In this document: one piece after another, positions 31,416-39,150 of the stretch
How the letters are laid out: the number at the start of each line of letters is the position of its first letter
Numbering within the stretch: position 1 is the first letter of the stretch
NCBI RefSeq assembly: GCF_001423125.1
Contig: NZ_LMNW01000012.1
Coordinates: forward strand, 688,772-752,771
Source: Duganella sp. Leaf126
GTDB taxonomy: Bacteria > Pseudomonadota > Gammaproteobacteria > Burkholderiales > Burkholderiaceae_D
Direction: 5' to 3'
DNA length: 64,000 nt
The notes under the pieces: generated by a model
The model's database searches: none
Told to the model about the DNA's origin: nothing
Seen by the model: only the letters and a program-made list of their open reading frames with translations
Translations under genes and position numbers: made by a program

Positions 31416-31599
31416 CGCGTCGCTCCGTTCGAATGGTGGAAAAGCAGCGACAGGATAGCGCGGCGAGCGGTCTCGTCAGATATTTTATGGCCATGTCGAA
31501 GGGCACCCCGTTTTCATGCAGTAGCGCTGCGGCGAACGGGATGCCGTGGGTGGCCGCTAGCGCGCGGGCAGCGAAGCAAAGGCGTAGTTGTTTTTTCAT
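31279..31599 (-). CDS. Small protein upstream of the serine recombinase, 106 aa
   Basis: ATG at 31597-31599. KQLRLCFAARALAATHGIPF then AAALLHENGVPFDMAIKYLT look like a real, conserved-type small phage protein with a His/Asn centre. The second half, after residue ~60, overlaps the start of the recombinase by 137 bases in another frame and is less protein-like (many Arg/Cys), so the true stop or start may differ. Its function is unknown; the pairing with the recombinase suggests a co-acquired gene. Confidence 0.48.
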   Translation of the reverse strand: MKKQLRLCFAARALAATHGIPFAAALLHENGVPFDMAIKYLTRPLAALSCRCFSTIRTERRDDQHAWITERDTITSRCGLCQDVYGKTDILYSESDAAHQRVCSGA

Positions 31600-31835
31600 G
31601 TGCCTACAATACAGCCGACGCGACCATGGGCACTTGATGTAGCTCAAATTGCAGAATCTGCAAAAGCCCTATTGCGCACAATAAAATTTCTATGTTAACT
31701 TGCGGCTACACACTTCCTGCACTCGTAATGATCGCTTCTGCGGCACCGATAGCATGAATTTGCGAGTAGACCAGCCGATGTGCCTCCGCTCGCGTGTGTC
31801 TCCCGCTCACTTCGCAGATAGCGCTGGAGCACCCC

Positions 31836-31860
31836 AAGCCACCCGTGCGGTGGCTTTTCT
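31836..31860 (+). terminator. Terminator before late genes (tR'-like position)
   Basis: AAGCCACC-CGTGC-GGTGGCTT followed by TTCT. The stretch 31600-31835 before it has no gene and is AT-rich (AATAAAATTTCTATGTTAAC near 31679), so the late promoter is probably there. In lambda the order is pR', tR', lysis genes; here tR' is followed directly by small late genes. Confidence 0.65.
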
Positions 31861-31888
31861 AATTCCGCATTCGAAACGCGAGGCGGCC

Positions 31889-32053
31889 ATGCCTGACACG
31901 ACCCGCCCGCCGAAGGAACTCGTCCGCGAGTACCTGGAGCGCCGCACGCACGCGCCGCTGGAGCCGCCGCCGACGCCTGACGAGATCCGGCGCCAGTTGG
32001 GCTGGCATCTACTGCCGACGATTTGCCAACCGGACCGCGACGAACGAGATTGA
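31889..32053 (+). CDS. Small late phage protein, 54 aa
   Basis: ATG at 31889 follows GAGGCGG. RPPKELVREYLERRTHAPLE and PPTPDEIRRQLGWHLL are the two blocks of a short protein family seen just before terminase genes in Gram-negative phages. It is one helix, a proline hinge and a second helix. Function unknown. Confidence 0.7.
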   Translation: MPDTTRPPKELVREYLERRTHAPLEPPPTPDEIRRQLGWHLLPTICQPDRDERD

Positions 32054-32365
32054 AAGTGCAGGCCACAGCACGCTGGCCGCCCAGGAGGTGCGATATGAAG
32101 TAGGCAAACCTGACAGCTTGGGTCGCAAGGCCAACCCCCCCCCAGCCGGACGCCGCCTACGGGCTGCGTGCCAAACCGGCCGCCGAGACGCTGTAACTCG
32201 GCATCCCTCGCAAGAGGCGCTACACGCATGGCATCTGCAGTCGGGAGTCCCCGGCCAGCGCAGCAGGTGCCATTCGTGTAACGATTCGCCGCACCCGCAT
32301 TAATCCCGAGGCTTCGGCAGAGGATGAGACTGTGGGGCGGCTCATATGTCTCCTGTAGCGCCTTT
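32054..32365 (+). other. Gene-poor stretch with a start-Lys-stop minigene
   Basis: No convincing gene. At 32083-32103 a perfect ribosome site AGGAGG is followed at six bases by ATG AAG TAG. Reading past the TAG gives a protein-like run (ANLTAWVARPTPPQPDAAYG), which recalls the start of Xis-type proteins, then a TAA; it may be a decayed gene. A nine-C run is near 32136. The rest is unremarkable GC-rich sequence. Confidence 0.4.
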
Positions 32366-32403
32366 GCCGCCGGCCGCATCACTGCGCTGGCGGCTTTTTT
32401 ATT
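32366..32403 (+). terminator. Intrinsic terminator in the late region
   Basis: GCCGCC...GGCGGC with further inner pairing (CCGCA/TGCG) closes a strong hairpin, followed by TTTTTT. It ends 11 bases before the next ATG. Confidence 0.8.
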
Positions 32404-32413
32404 TGAGGTGGCC

Positions 32414-32560
32414 ATGCCCAGTATCGACTTCCGCGGCATCTTCATCGTGGGCGTGCTGCTCGGCGCCGCGTTCGTTGGCGTCATTGCCGGCGCTGTGGTG
32501 CTGGCCTGGCCGCACGTGTGGAGCTGGCTCAAGCCGCTGCTGCACGCTGCAACATCCTGA
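32414..32560 (+). CDS. Small membrane protein, 48 aa
   Basis: ATG at 32414 follows GAGGTGG. MPSIDFRGIFIVGVLLGAAF and VGVIAGAVVLAWPHVW form one long or two short transmembrane segments, ending in SWLKPLLHAATS. Small membrane proteins in this place before terminase are common and might act in lysis timing, but no family is recognised. The 173 bases between it and the next gene hold no supported gene. Confidence 0.65.
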   Translation: MPSIDFRGIFIVGVLLGAAFVGVIAGAVVLAWPHVWSWLKPLLHAATS

Positions 32561-32733
32561 GCCCTCTGCGCATTTAGAACACGGGCGTACCTGCCATCGC
32601 ACTCCAGCGGCAGGGCTTGCAAAAGCGGGTGCAGTTCGCCGACGAAACAAGACCGGGTGGGTCCGGCCGCCGGGCGCAGATCAGCGCGCCCTGCGGTCCC
32701 AGCCTGGAGCGGGCGGCGACGCCAAGGAACACT

Positions 32734-32979
32734 ATGAACAAGCACCAGCACCACAGCAACAACGACGTGCTGGGCGCTCCGCTCGGCTGGAGCCAGGCAC
32801 AGCTGCCATGCAGCGCCTTACCGATCACCCGCACCGAGTGCGACGGCATCCCCGCCGTGGTGAGTTACTGGAAACCCTCACAGAACGAGCTGGCTATTCT
32901 GGCCGGAGGCGGTTCTATCGCTCTGTGGGTGATTGGCTCGACTATGCCGCCGGTCATGCTCGCGGTAGATCCCGCGTAG
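32734..32979 (+). CDS. Late phage hypothetical protein, 81 aa
   Basis: ATG at 32734 with AAGGA five bases upstream. QLPCSALPITRTECDGIPAV then VSYWKPSQNELAILAGGGSI and ALWVIGSTMPPVMLAV look like a folded protein of a family common in phages just upstream of terminase. The C-terminal part (LAGGGSIALWVIG...PPVML) is its recognisable block. Function unknown. Confidence 0.7.
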   Translation: MNKHQHHSNNDVLGAPLGWSQAQLPCSALPITRTECDGIPAVVSYWKPSQNELAILAGGGSIALWVIGSTMPPVMLAVDPA

Positions 32980-32982
32980 GAC

Positions 32983-33222
32983 TTAAATGCGCGTAATACG
33001 CTGCGTGTCTCGCCCGTGCGTCCAGATGATTTGAAATTCGGTGTCGGAGATAGGAATCACCTCTTCGCCAGTGGTCAGCGTGTAGCGCCGCAACCTTCCG
33101 CCCGTCGAGGCTTGGGACTGCGCGCAGGCATCGACGTATGACTGGAATATGTGCACCTCGTAGACAACACCTTCGTCGCTAACAGCTTCAAGATTCCCCA
33201 CAAATTCTTCGGTTCGCAACAT
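32983..33222 (-). CDS. Opposite-strand small protein (moron), 79 aa
   Basis: ATG at 33220-33222 with GAGG six bases upstream. EFVGNLEAVSDEGVVYEVHI, then GRLRRYTLTTGEEVIPISDT and FQIIWTHGRDTQRITRI make a compact beta-rich protein. It reads against the late operon, ending three bases from the 81-aa gene, and has lower GC. A lysogen-expressed accessory gene is likely; no family recognised. Confidence 0.65.
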   Translation of the reverse strand: MLRTEEFVGNLEAVSDEGVVYEVHIFQSYVDACAQSQASTGGRLRRYTLTTGEEVIPISDTEFQIIWTHGRDTQRITRI

Positions 33223-33298
33223 TTACAGCCTCTGACTCGGTGGGGGTTACCCATTCTAAGCGCATTTAGCTTTATCCGCAGGACTATACGAGGGACAA

Positions 33299-33868
33299 AT
33301 GGGGCGTAAATCATCCCTGACAGAAAAGCAGTGGTCGGAGATCGAGCGCCGCCTCCTCGCAGGGGAGAAGGGCAGAGCCCTCGCCCGCGAGTTCGACATC
33401 TCCGAAGCCGCCATACGCAAGCGCTGTGGTGCGCAGACGAAACAAGTAAAAGATGTTGCAAATCAATTAGTTGCAGCAGAGACAGCCTTCCGCGCACTTC
33501 CGATTAGTGCGCAAATTCAAGCGCGTACCTTGGCCGATGAGCTCAAGGAGATCTCGATGCACCTGGCTGGCGCCGCACGCTTCGGCGCTGCCACCGCGCA
33601 CCGCCTGTCGGGCATTGCCCACGCCAAGGTTGCCGAGATCGATGACGCCAAGCCGATGGACGATGAAAGCCGGGTCGCTCTGTCCGACATCGGCGCGCTG
33701 ACACGGCTCGCCAACGGCGCCGCTGAGATCGGTCTGGACCTGATCAAGGCTACGAAGGACATCAAGCCCGAGGACGACAAGCCGACGCCTGTGCAGATCG
33801 TGATCGGCGTTAAGGACGCTGCGCGGCATGACGACACCCAACCTCGAACTGAACATCCCGCAGGCTAA
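33299..33868 (+). CDS. Terminase small subunit-like protein
   Basis: A 189-residue protein directly upstream of the large terminase, overlapping it by 41 bases. The N-terminal HTH (SLTEKQWSEIERRLLAGEKG, RALAREFDISEAAIRKRCG) recognises phage DNA in this family, and the long central helices (ARTLADELKEISMHLAGAAR) form the oligomer ring. The C-terminus is charged. The start ATG at 33299 has GAGGGA upstream. The call rests on order and HTH; sequence in this family varies a lot. Confidence 0.8.
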   Translation: MGRKSSLTEKQWSEIERRLLAGEKGRALAREFDISEAAIRKRCGAQTKQVKDVANQLVAAETAFRALPISAQIQARTLADELKEISMHLAGAARFGAATAHRLSGIAHAKVAEIDDAKPMDDESRVALSDIGALTRLANGAAEIGLDLIKATKDIKPEDDKPTPVQIVIGVKDAARHDDTQPRTEHPAG

Positions 33869-35114
33869 CTTTCTAAACCTGCCGCACAAGTACAAGGCCT
33901 ACGTGGCCGGCTTCGGCTCCGGCAAGACATTCGTCGGCTGCGTGGGCATCTGCATGCACTTCTGGCAGTGGCCGGGCATCAGCCAGGGCTACTTCGCACC
34001 GACCTATCCGCAGATTCGCGACATCTTCTATCCCACGATGGAGGAGGTGGCCCACGCGATGGGCTTGAAGATCAAGGTCAAGCAGGGCGACCACGAAGTC
34101 GAGGTGTACGAGGGCCGGCTCTACCGCGGCACGGTCATCTGCCGCTCGATGGAGAAGCCGGAAACGATCGTGGGCTTCAAGATCGGCCATGCACTGATCG
34201 ACGAGCTCGATGTGATGCCGATGAAGAAGGCTGAGACGGCCTGGCGCAAGATCATCGCGCGGATGCGCTACAACGTGCCAGGGCTGCTGAACGGCATCGA
34301 CGTGACCACCACGCCGGAGGGCTTCAAGTTCGTCTACGCGCAGTTTGTGAAGGCGGTGCGAGACAAGCCAGAGCTGGCGGCGCTGTACGGCCTGATCCAG
34401 GCGAGCACGTTCGACAACGAGCTCAATCTGCCGGCGGACTATATCCCGTCGCTGCTGGCCAGCTACCCGCCGGCGCTGATCGACGCCTACCTGCGCGGCA
34501 AGTTCACCAACTTGACCAGCGGTAGCGTGTACCCGGACTTCGACCGGATCAAGAACCGCAGCACGGCGATCATCCTGCCGGGCGAGCCGCTGCAGGTGGG
34601 CCTGGACTTCAACGTGCAGAACATGACTGCCTGCATCAACGTGGTCCGCGAGGGAATGCCGTTGACGCTGGCCGAGCGCGTGAAGGTGCGGGACACGCCG
34701 GCCATGGCCCGAATCCTGAAAGAGGACTTCGCCAATAAGGGCCACCAGATCAAGATTTACCCGGATGCCTCCGGCCAGAACACCAGCAGCAAGAATGCCA
34801 GCGAATCGGATCTGTCGATCCTGCGCGCGGCCGGCTTCCAACTGGAGGTGAACCACACCAACCCTGCGGTGAAGGACCGTGTCAACGCCTACAACGCGAT
34901 GATCCTAAACGCAGCAGGCGAACGGCAGTGGAAGATCAACACTGACCTGTGCCCGACCACCACCGAAGCGCTCGAACAGCAGGTGTGGGGCGCGGACGGC
35001 CAGCCAGATAAGAAGTCTGGGCACGACCACCCGAACGACGCCAACGGCTACTTCATCGTCAAGCGGTACCCGATAGTAAAGCGCGAGACCTCGGTGTCGT
35101 CGCTGCGTCTGTAA
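33828..35114 (+). CDS. Terminase large subunit
   Basis: The ATP-driven motor and nuclease that packages DNA. Walker A is AGFGSGKTFVG (residues ~27-37) and Walker B is HALIDELDV (~125), followed by the coupling region (VTTTPEGFKFVYAQFV). The C-terminal RNase H-like nuclease has VGLDFNVQNM, with the first Asp at ~265, IKIYPDASGQN in the middle and GHDHPNDANGYF at the end. 428 residues is normal for this group. It sits between the small subunit and the portal. Confidence 0.95.
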   Translation: MTTPNLELNIPQANFLNLPHKYKAYVAGFGSGKTFVGCVGICMHFWQWPGISQGYFAPTYPQIRDIFYPTMEEVAHAMGLKIKVKQGDHEVEVYEGRLYRGTVICRSMEKPETIVGFKIGHALIDELDVMPMKKAETAWRKIIARMRYNVPGLLNGIDVTTTPEGFKFVYAQFVKAVRDKPELAALYGLIQASTFDNELNLPADYIPSLLASYPPALIDAYLRGKFTNLTSGSVYPDFDRIKNRSTAIILPGEPLQVGLDFNVQNMTACINVVREGMPLTLAERVKVRDTPAMARILKEDFANKGHQIKIYPDASGQNTSSKNASESDLSILRAAGFQLEVNHTNPAVKDRVNAYNAMILNAAGERQWKINTDLCPTTTEALEQQVWGADGQPDKKSGHDHPNDANGYFIVKRYPIVKRETSVSSLRL

Positions 35115-35129
35115 TCACAAGGAATTCCC

Positions 35130-36560
35130 ATGGTTCACCCAGTACGCAAACAATCCGACGAGGCCACAGCGCTCAACGAGCACTGCGCGCTGATCGACGC
35201 GCTGCTGGGCGGTACGAAGGCCATGCGCGCCGCCGGCGAGCAGTACCTGCCGCGCTGGCCGGCAGAGGATTCGGATTCGCACAAAACGCGCCTGGCCGTG
35301 GCAACGTTGTTCCCGGCCTACCAGCGCACGATCGAGGTGCTGGGCGCCAAGCCGTTCAGCAAGCCGGTCACGCTGGGCAAGGACGTGCCCGCGAAGCTGC
35401 AGCCGTGGCTCGAAGACGTCGATCGCCAGGGACGCAACCTGCATGCTTTCCTCGCTGAGGTGGGCCAGGAGGCGCTGGGCTATGGTTTCTCGGGCATCCT
35501 GGTGGACTACCCGCCGACGCAGGACAAGGACGGCAAGCAACTCTACGTCACCAAGGCGGACGAGCAGGCCGCTGCGGTACGGCCGTACTTCGTGCAGATT
35601 CACCCCAAGAACATCCTGGGCTGGCTGACCGACAGGAATGGCCTCAAGCAGCTGCGCTTGCTGGAAACGGCCACCGAGGAGGACGGCGAATTCGCAACGA
35701 AGGAAGTCGAGCAGGTGCGCGTGCTGACGCGCGGCGCCTGGGCGACGTGGCGCAAGGTCGAGGGCGGCAACAAGCAGGACGACTGGCAGATTCATGAACG
35801 TGGTGTGACCACCATCAAGGGCATCCCGTTCGTTCCCGTCTACGGCAACCGCCTGGGCTTCATGCGTGCTCGGCCGGCGCTGCTCGAGCTGGCCTATGCC
35901 AACGTCGAGCACTGGCAGAGCAAGAGCGATCAGCAGAACATCCTGCACGTCGCTCGCGTGCCGATCCTGTTCGGGAAGGGATTGGGCGAGAGCCAGATCT
36001 CGGTTGGTGCTGGCACGGCGGTAAAGGCTGAACATCCAGACGCTGACCTTAAATTCGTGGAGCACAGCGGCAAGGCAATCGATGCCGGCCGCCTGTCGAT
36101 CCTCGACCTTGAAGACCGCATGCGCCAGGCCGGCGCCGAGCTGCTGGTGATCAAGCCCGGCAACGTCACCGAGAGCCAGACGCTGGCCGACAACGAGCAG
36201 GGCGCTTGCGCGCTGCAGAAGGTGGCCGAGAACATCGAGGACTCGGGCGACCAGGCGCTGCAGTTCATGGCTGAGTGGGTGGGTGAGGCGCAAGGCGGCC
36301 ACATCACCGTGTTCAAGGACTTCGGCGCCGCAACCCTGGCCGAGGCCAGTGCCGAGCTGCTGCTGAAGGTCAATCAGGCCGGCCGACTGTCCAACGAATC
36401 GCTGTATGGCGAGTTGCAGCGGCGCGGCATCGTCCGGCCCGACGCCACATGGGCGGAAGAGCAAGAGCGCATCGATGCGCAGGGGCCGGCACTGGCAAAC
36501 CTGCCCGATCCTGACGCGCCGCCGGCACCGCAACCGAAGGCCAAGCCTAAAGCAACATGA
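35130..36560 (+). CDS. Phage portal protein (DUF4055 family)
   Basis: The dodecameric DNA gate at one capsid vertex. ATG 35130 has AAGGA upstream. LVDYPPTQDKDG, RPYFVQIHPKNILGW, GIPFVPVYGNRLGFMRARPA and DDLEDRMRQAGA-like text (DLEDRMRQAGAELL) are family blocks; the C-terminal Ala/Pro tail is variable. 476 residues is the usual length. It follows the terminase and overlaps the minor head protein by four bases. Confidence 0.92.
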   Translation: MVHPVRKQSDEATALNEHCALIDALLGGTKAMRAAGEQYLPRWPAEDSDSHKTRLAVATLFPAYQRTIEVLGAKPFSKPVTLGKDVPAKLQPWLEDVDRQGRNLHAFLAEVGQEALGYGFSGILVDYPPTQDKDGKQLYVTKADEQAAAVRPYFVQIHPKNILGWLTDRNGLKQLRLLETATEEDGEFATKEVEQVRVLTRGAWATWRKVEGGNKQDDWQIHERGVTTIKGIPFVPVYGNRLGFMRARPALLELAYANVEHWQSKSDQQNILHVARVPILFGKGLGESQISVGAGTAVKAEHPDADLKFVEHSGKAIDAGRLSILDLEDRMRQAGAELLVIKPGNVTESQTLADNEQGACALQKVAENIEDSGDQALQFMAEWVGEAQGGHITVFKDFGAATLAEASAELLLKVNQAGRLSNESLYGELQRRGIVRPDATWAEEQERIDAQGPALANLPDPDAPPAPQPKAKPKAT

Positions 36561-38158
36561 TCGATCCGCTGCTCGACCATACCGTCCGCCACCAGGTGAA
36601 CATGGCCCAATACGGCAATTACGTACTGGCGAAAATGATCCGGGTGCTGAACCTTACCGATGCTGACCTGATCGGCGCCCTGAACGCGGCGCTGGAGGAG
36701 GTCGACGCGGACTCCTTCAAGGTCCAGCGCCTGGACAAGCTGCTGGCCAGCGTGCGGGAAGTGAATGCCCAGGCTTACGCGAAGCTGTACGGCGCCATGG
36801 CCGACGAGCTCCAGGCCTACGTGGAGTACGAAGGCCAGTTCCAGTACGACCTGTACAAGCAGGTGGTTCCGGCGACGTTCAGCATTTCCAGTGTGGTACC
36901 GGAGCAGGTCTACGCCGCCGCGATGGCGCAGCCGATGCAGGGCCGCCTGCTCAAGGACTGGGCGGCCAACCTGTCGGCCAGCCGGCTGCAGCGCGTCAAA
37001 GACACCATCGCCGTGGGCTATACCCAAGGCAAGACGACCAGCGACATCGTGCGTGAGATTCGCGGCACGAAAGCCCTGAACTACGCCGACGGCTTGCTCG
37101 ACACGAGCCGCCGGGAGGTGGACGCGGTGGTGCGCACTGCGCTGAGCCACACGGCCCAGGTCACGCGCACGCGCTTCACGAAAGAAAACGATGACATCCT
37201 CGGCGACGAGATGTGGGTCAGCACCCTGGACGGCCGCACCAGCCCGGAGTGCCGCGCCCGCGACCACCTGCTGTACACCAGGGGCGACCATCAGCCGGTC
37301 GGTCACGACCTACCATGGCGCGCCGGCCCTGGCCGCATCCACTGGTGCTGCCGCTCGTCCTCGATCGCGCTGCTGAAAGGCCAGAAGTCGCTGACGGGCG
37401 CGCGTGCGTCCGCTGGCGGTTCGGTCGATGCGAACCTGGCCTACTCGGACTGGTTCAAGCAGCAGACCGCTGACGTGCAGGACCAGGTCATCGGCCCGGC
37501 GCGGGGCGACCTCTACCGCGCCGGCAAGTTTGACGTCAAAGACTTCACGAACGACAAGGGCCGGATGGCCTCGCTAAAGGAATTGCGCGCGCGCGACGGC
37601 GCCGCCTTCCGGCAGCCGCCCGGCGACTTCACTGTGTACGATTCGACCTATCCGCGCACGCTGCCCGACACCTCGACGCCGGCACGCCAGCAAGCTGTAG
37701 CAATCGAGGAGCGCATCCGAGACGACACGCTGGAGACAGGCGCTTTCGTGGCGCCTGATGGCAAGGTGCTGGCGCAGCGCCAGGGGCAGCCAGATCGGGT
37801 AACCTTCAAAGGGTCGGATTTCGATGGCGTGGCCGGCGCGGTGTTCACGCACAACCACCCAGGCGGCACGTCGTTCTCGCTGGCCGACGTGGCCCATGCG
37901 GCAGATCTCAACCTGGCTGAGTTGCGAGCCGTGACACCGCTGCAGCGGTTCAGCATGATGCCGGGCAAGGCCTGGCCTGATCCTGGCACCATCCAGAAGG
38001 CTTATAATGCTGAGTTGAAGCACGCCCAGCTGGACGTGCACAATCGCGTCACGGGCGGCGAACTGCAGGCGAAGTTCAAGGCCGCCGAAACTGCCCACAT
38101 CCTGTGGGAGCGCGTGGCGAAACGACTCGGCATGCAGTACACCAGGGAGAATTCGTAG
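36557..38158 (+). CDS. Minor head morphogenesis protein with C-terminal JAMM-like domain
   Basis: The first ~285 residues are the Mu F/SPP1 gp7 head morphogenesis domain: QGKTTSDIVREIRGT, ALSHTAQVTRTRFTKENDD, GDEMWVSTLDGRTSPECRAR and GRIHWCCRSSS. Residues ~385-450 form a second domain with E393 (LETGAFVAPDGKVLAQ) and H432-x-H434-P...S441-x-x-D444 (FTHNHPGGTSFSLADV), close to the JAMM/RadC metal site although the H-to-S spacing is one residue shorter. Such tails in minor head proteins are thought to act as injected enzymes or toxins. The next gene is a small acidic protein. Confidence 0.9.
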   Translation: MIDPLLDHTVRHQVNMAQYGNYVLAKMIRVLNLTDADLIGALNAALEEVDADSFKVQRLDKLLASVREVNAQAYAKLYGAMADELQAYVEYEGQFQYDLYKQVVPATFSISSVVPEQVYAAAMAQPMQGRLLKDWAANLSASRLQRVKDTIAVGYTQGKTTSDIVREIRGTKALNYADGLLDTSRREVDAVVRTALSHTAQVTRTRFTKENDDILGDEMWVSTLDGRTSPECRARDHLLYTRGDHQPVGHDLPWRAGPGRIHWCCRSSSIALLKGQKSLTGARASAGGSVDANLAYSDWFKQQTADVQDQVIGPARGDLYRAGKFDVKDFTNDKGRMASLKELRARDGAAFRQPPGDFTVYDSTYPRTLPDTSTPARQQAVAIEERIRDDTLETGAFVAPDGKVLAQRQGQPDRVTFKGSDFDGVAGAVFTHNHPGGTSFSLADVAHAADLNLAELRAVTPLQRFSMMPGKAWPDPGTIQKAYNAELKHAQLDVHNRVTGGELQAKFKAAETAHILWERVAKRLGMQYTRENS

Positions 38159-38329
38159 ATGGAACCGCAAAAGTGGCCGGAGAAGCACATCGGCGACGTC
38201 ATTGTCGAGCGCAAGGGGCATCCAGTCTGGTGCACCCGTGCTGACGTTCGGCCGGACGACGGGCGTTGCTTCTACGATGGCGATCTGTCTGACGTGCTCG
38301 AGCCTGATGACCCTCGTGTGGCGGACTGA
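38159..38329 (+). CDS. Small acidic protein after the head protein, 56 aa
   Basis: ATG begins directly after the previous stop, and the TGA shares a base with the next ATG (TGATG). The peptide starts MEPQKWPEKHIGDVIVERKG and is strongly acidic at the end (DLSDVLEPDDPRVAD). It fits exactly between two genes, and could be an immunity-like or packaging accessory protein for the JAMM-tailed neighbour; that is inference. Confidence 0.62.
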   Translation: MEPQKWPEKHIGDVIVERKGHPVWCTRADVRPDDGRCFYDGDLSDVLEPDDPRVAD

Positions 38330-38553
38330 TGCTGCACCTGGTCCCTGACACTCCGGCACCTGAGAAGCCGAAGCTGCGTAGCGCCCGCGCCAGCAAGCCG
38401 GCCGACATGCTGCAATGCCCGCGCTGCCAAGGCCGGGAGTTCATCGAGACGGTGATTGGCGCCATGGTGCAGGCGCGCAAGCTCAAGGGCGGCACCCGGC
38501 AGATCGTCTGCTTCGGCTGCATGCTGAATGGTGAGCGCGTGGTCGTCGCATAA
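38329..38553 (+). CDS. Zinc-ribbon phage protein, 74 aa
   Basis: ATG shares one base with the upstream stop. Two CxxC-type knuckles, LQCPRCQGREFIETVIG and IVCFGCMLNGERV, separated by ~30 residues form a typical zinc ribbon. The family is common in this position (between minor head protein and scaffold) in Burkholderiales and pseudomonad phages. Its function is unknown; it may bind nucleic acid during packaging. Confidence 0.78.
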   Translation: MLHLVPDTPAPEKPKLRSARASKPADMLQCPRCQGREFIETVIGAMVQARKLKGGTRQIVCFGCMLNGERVVVA

Positions 38554-38584
38554 ATCGACCACAAATATTCCAAAAATTATTCTA

Positions 38585-38617
38585 AAGGCCGCCCGGGCAA
38601 CCTGGCGGCTTTTTTTA
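38585..38617 (+). terminator. Intrinsic terminator in the late region
   Basis: AAAGGCCGCC pairs with GGCGGCTT with a one-base bulge, around a 10-base loop, followed by seven T that run into the next gene. Confidence 0.78.
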
Positions 38618-38629
38618 TGCCTGGGCCAT

Positions 38630-39034
38630 ATGCACATAGCCATCAACATCATCTGCTGGCTGTGGGGCTGCTGGGTCGCGTTCAACCTGCTCATGGTCGC
38701 TCTGGCCGCCACAGTGCTGCCAGTCCACCAAGCGCACTTTGACGGGTTCCGCGCTCGGTTGCCGTCCTGGTTGCCTGAACTGCTAACCAGCGACGAGATT
38801 GCCGCGGTGGTTTCGCACGAGCATGGTCACCGATACCATCTGCACGTCTGGACCAACCTCGCGCTGCGCTGCCTGCTCCTGACCCCGGGCGCGCGCTGCC
38901 GGCGCCGACAGGAGATCGAAGCCGACGACTACGCCGTCGCTCACGGGCACGGCCGCCACATGGCCAGCGCGCTCCGAAAGCTGTCGAGTCACCCTGACGA
39001 CATATCCCGGGCCGAGCGCCTGGAACGAATGTAA
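38630..39034 (+). CDS. Membrane M48-like metallopeptidase, 134 aa
   Basis: An N-terminal transmembrane segment (MHIAINIICWLWGCWVAFNL then LMVALAATVLP) is followed by the zinc-peptidase motif HEHGH (in VVSHEHGHRYHLH, residues ~65-69) and a downstream EIEADDYAVAHG that supplies the third ligand, as in M48/Ste24 enzymes. A short hydrophobic stretch (LALRCLLLTPG) lies between. 134 residues is small for the family. Placement inside the head genes is odd. The start could also be earlier in frame; the 38630 ATG has a weak ribosome site. Confidence 0.8.
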   Translation: MHIAINIICWLWGCWVAFNLLMVALAATVLPVHQAHFDGFRARLPSWLPELLTSDEIAAVVSHEHGHRYHLHVWTNLALRCLLLTPGARCRRRQEIEADDYAVAHGHGRHMASALRKLSSHPDDISRAERLERM

Positions 39035-39053
39035 GACCAACCTGAATTTCACC

Positions 39054-39078
39054 AAGCCGCCTTCGAGCGGTTTTTTTA
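39054..39078 (+). terminator. Intrinsic terminator in the late region
   Basis: CCGC-CTTCGA-GCGG followed by seven T; a short but T-rich terminator after the peptidase gene. Confidence 0.68.
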
Positions 39079-39150
39079 TGCCGCAAGCGGACGCGACGCG
39101 GTGCACGGCCGGAAGGCCATCGATAGGGCGGATGCCCGGAAAGTCATACC

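Noticed and set aside
31700-31888. Upstream extension of the 54-aa gene
   Set aside because: The frame is open but crosses the hairpin terminator and lacks similarity; the ATG at 31889 has the good ribosome site.
32561-32733. Small coding gene between the 48-aa and 81-aa late genes
   Set aside because: Several frames are open but none has a start with a ribosome site or a protein-like sequence.
35115-36533. 472-codon open frame on the minus strand
   Set aside because: Antisense to the portal gene; the portal frame has clear family motifs and operon overlaps, this one has none.
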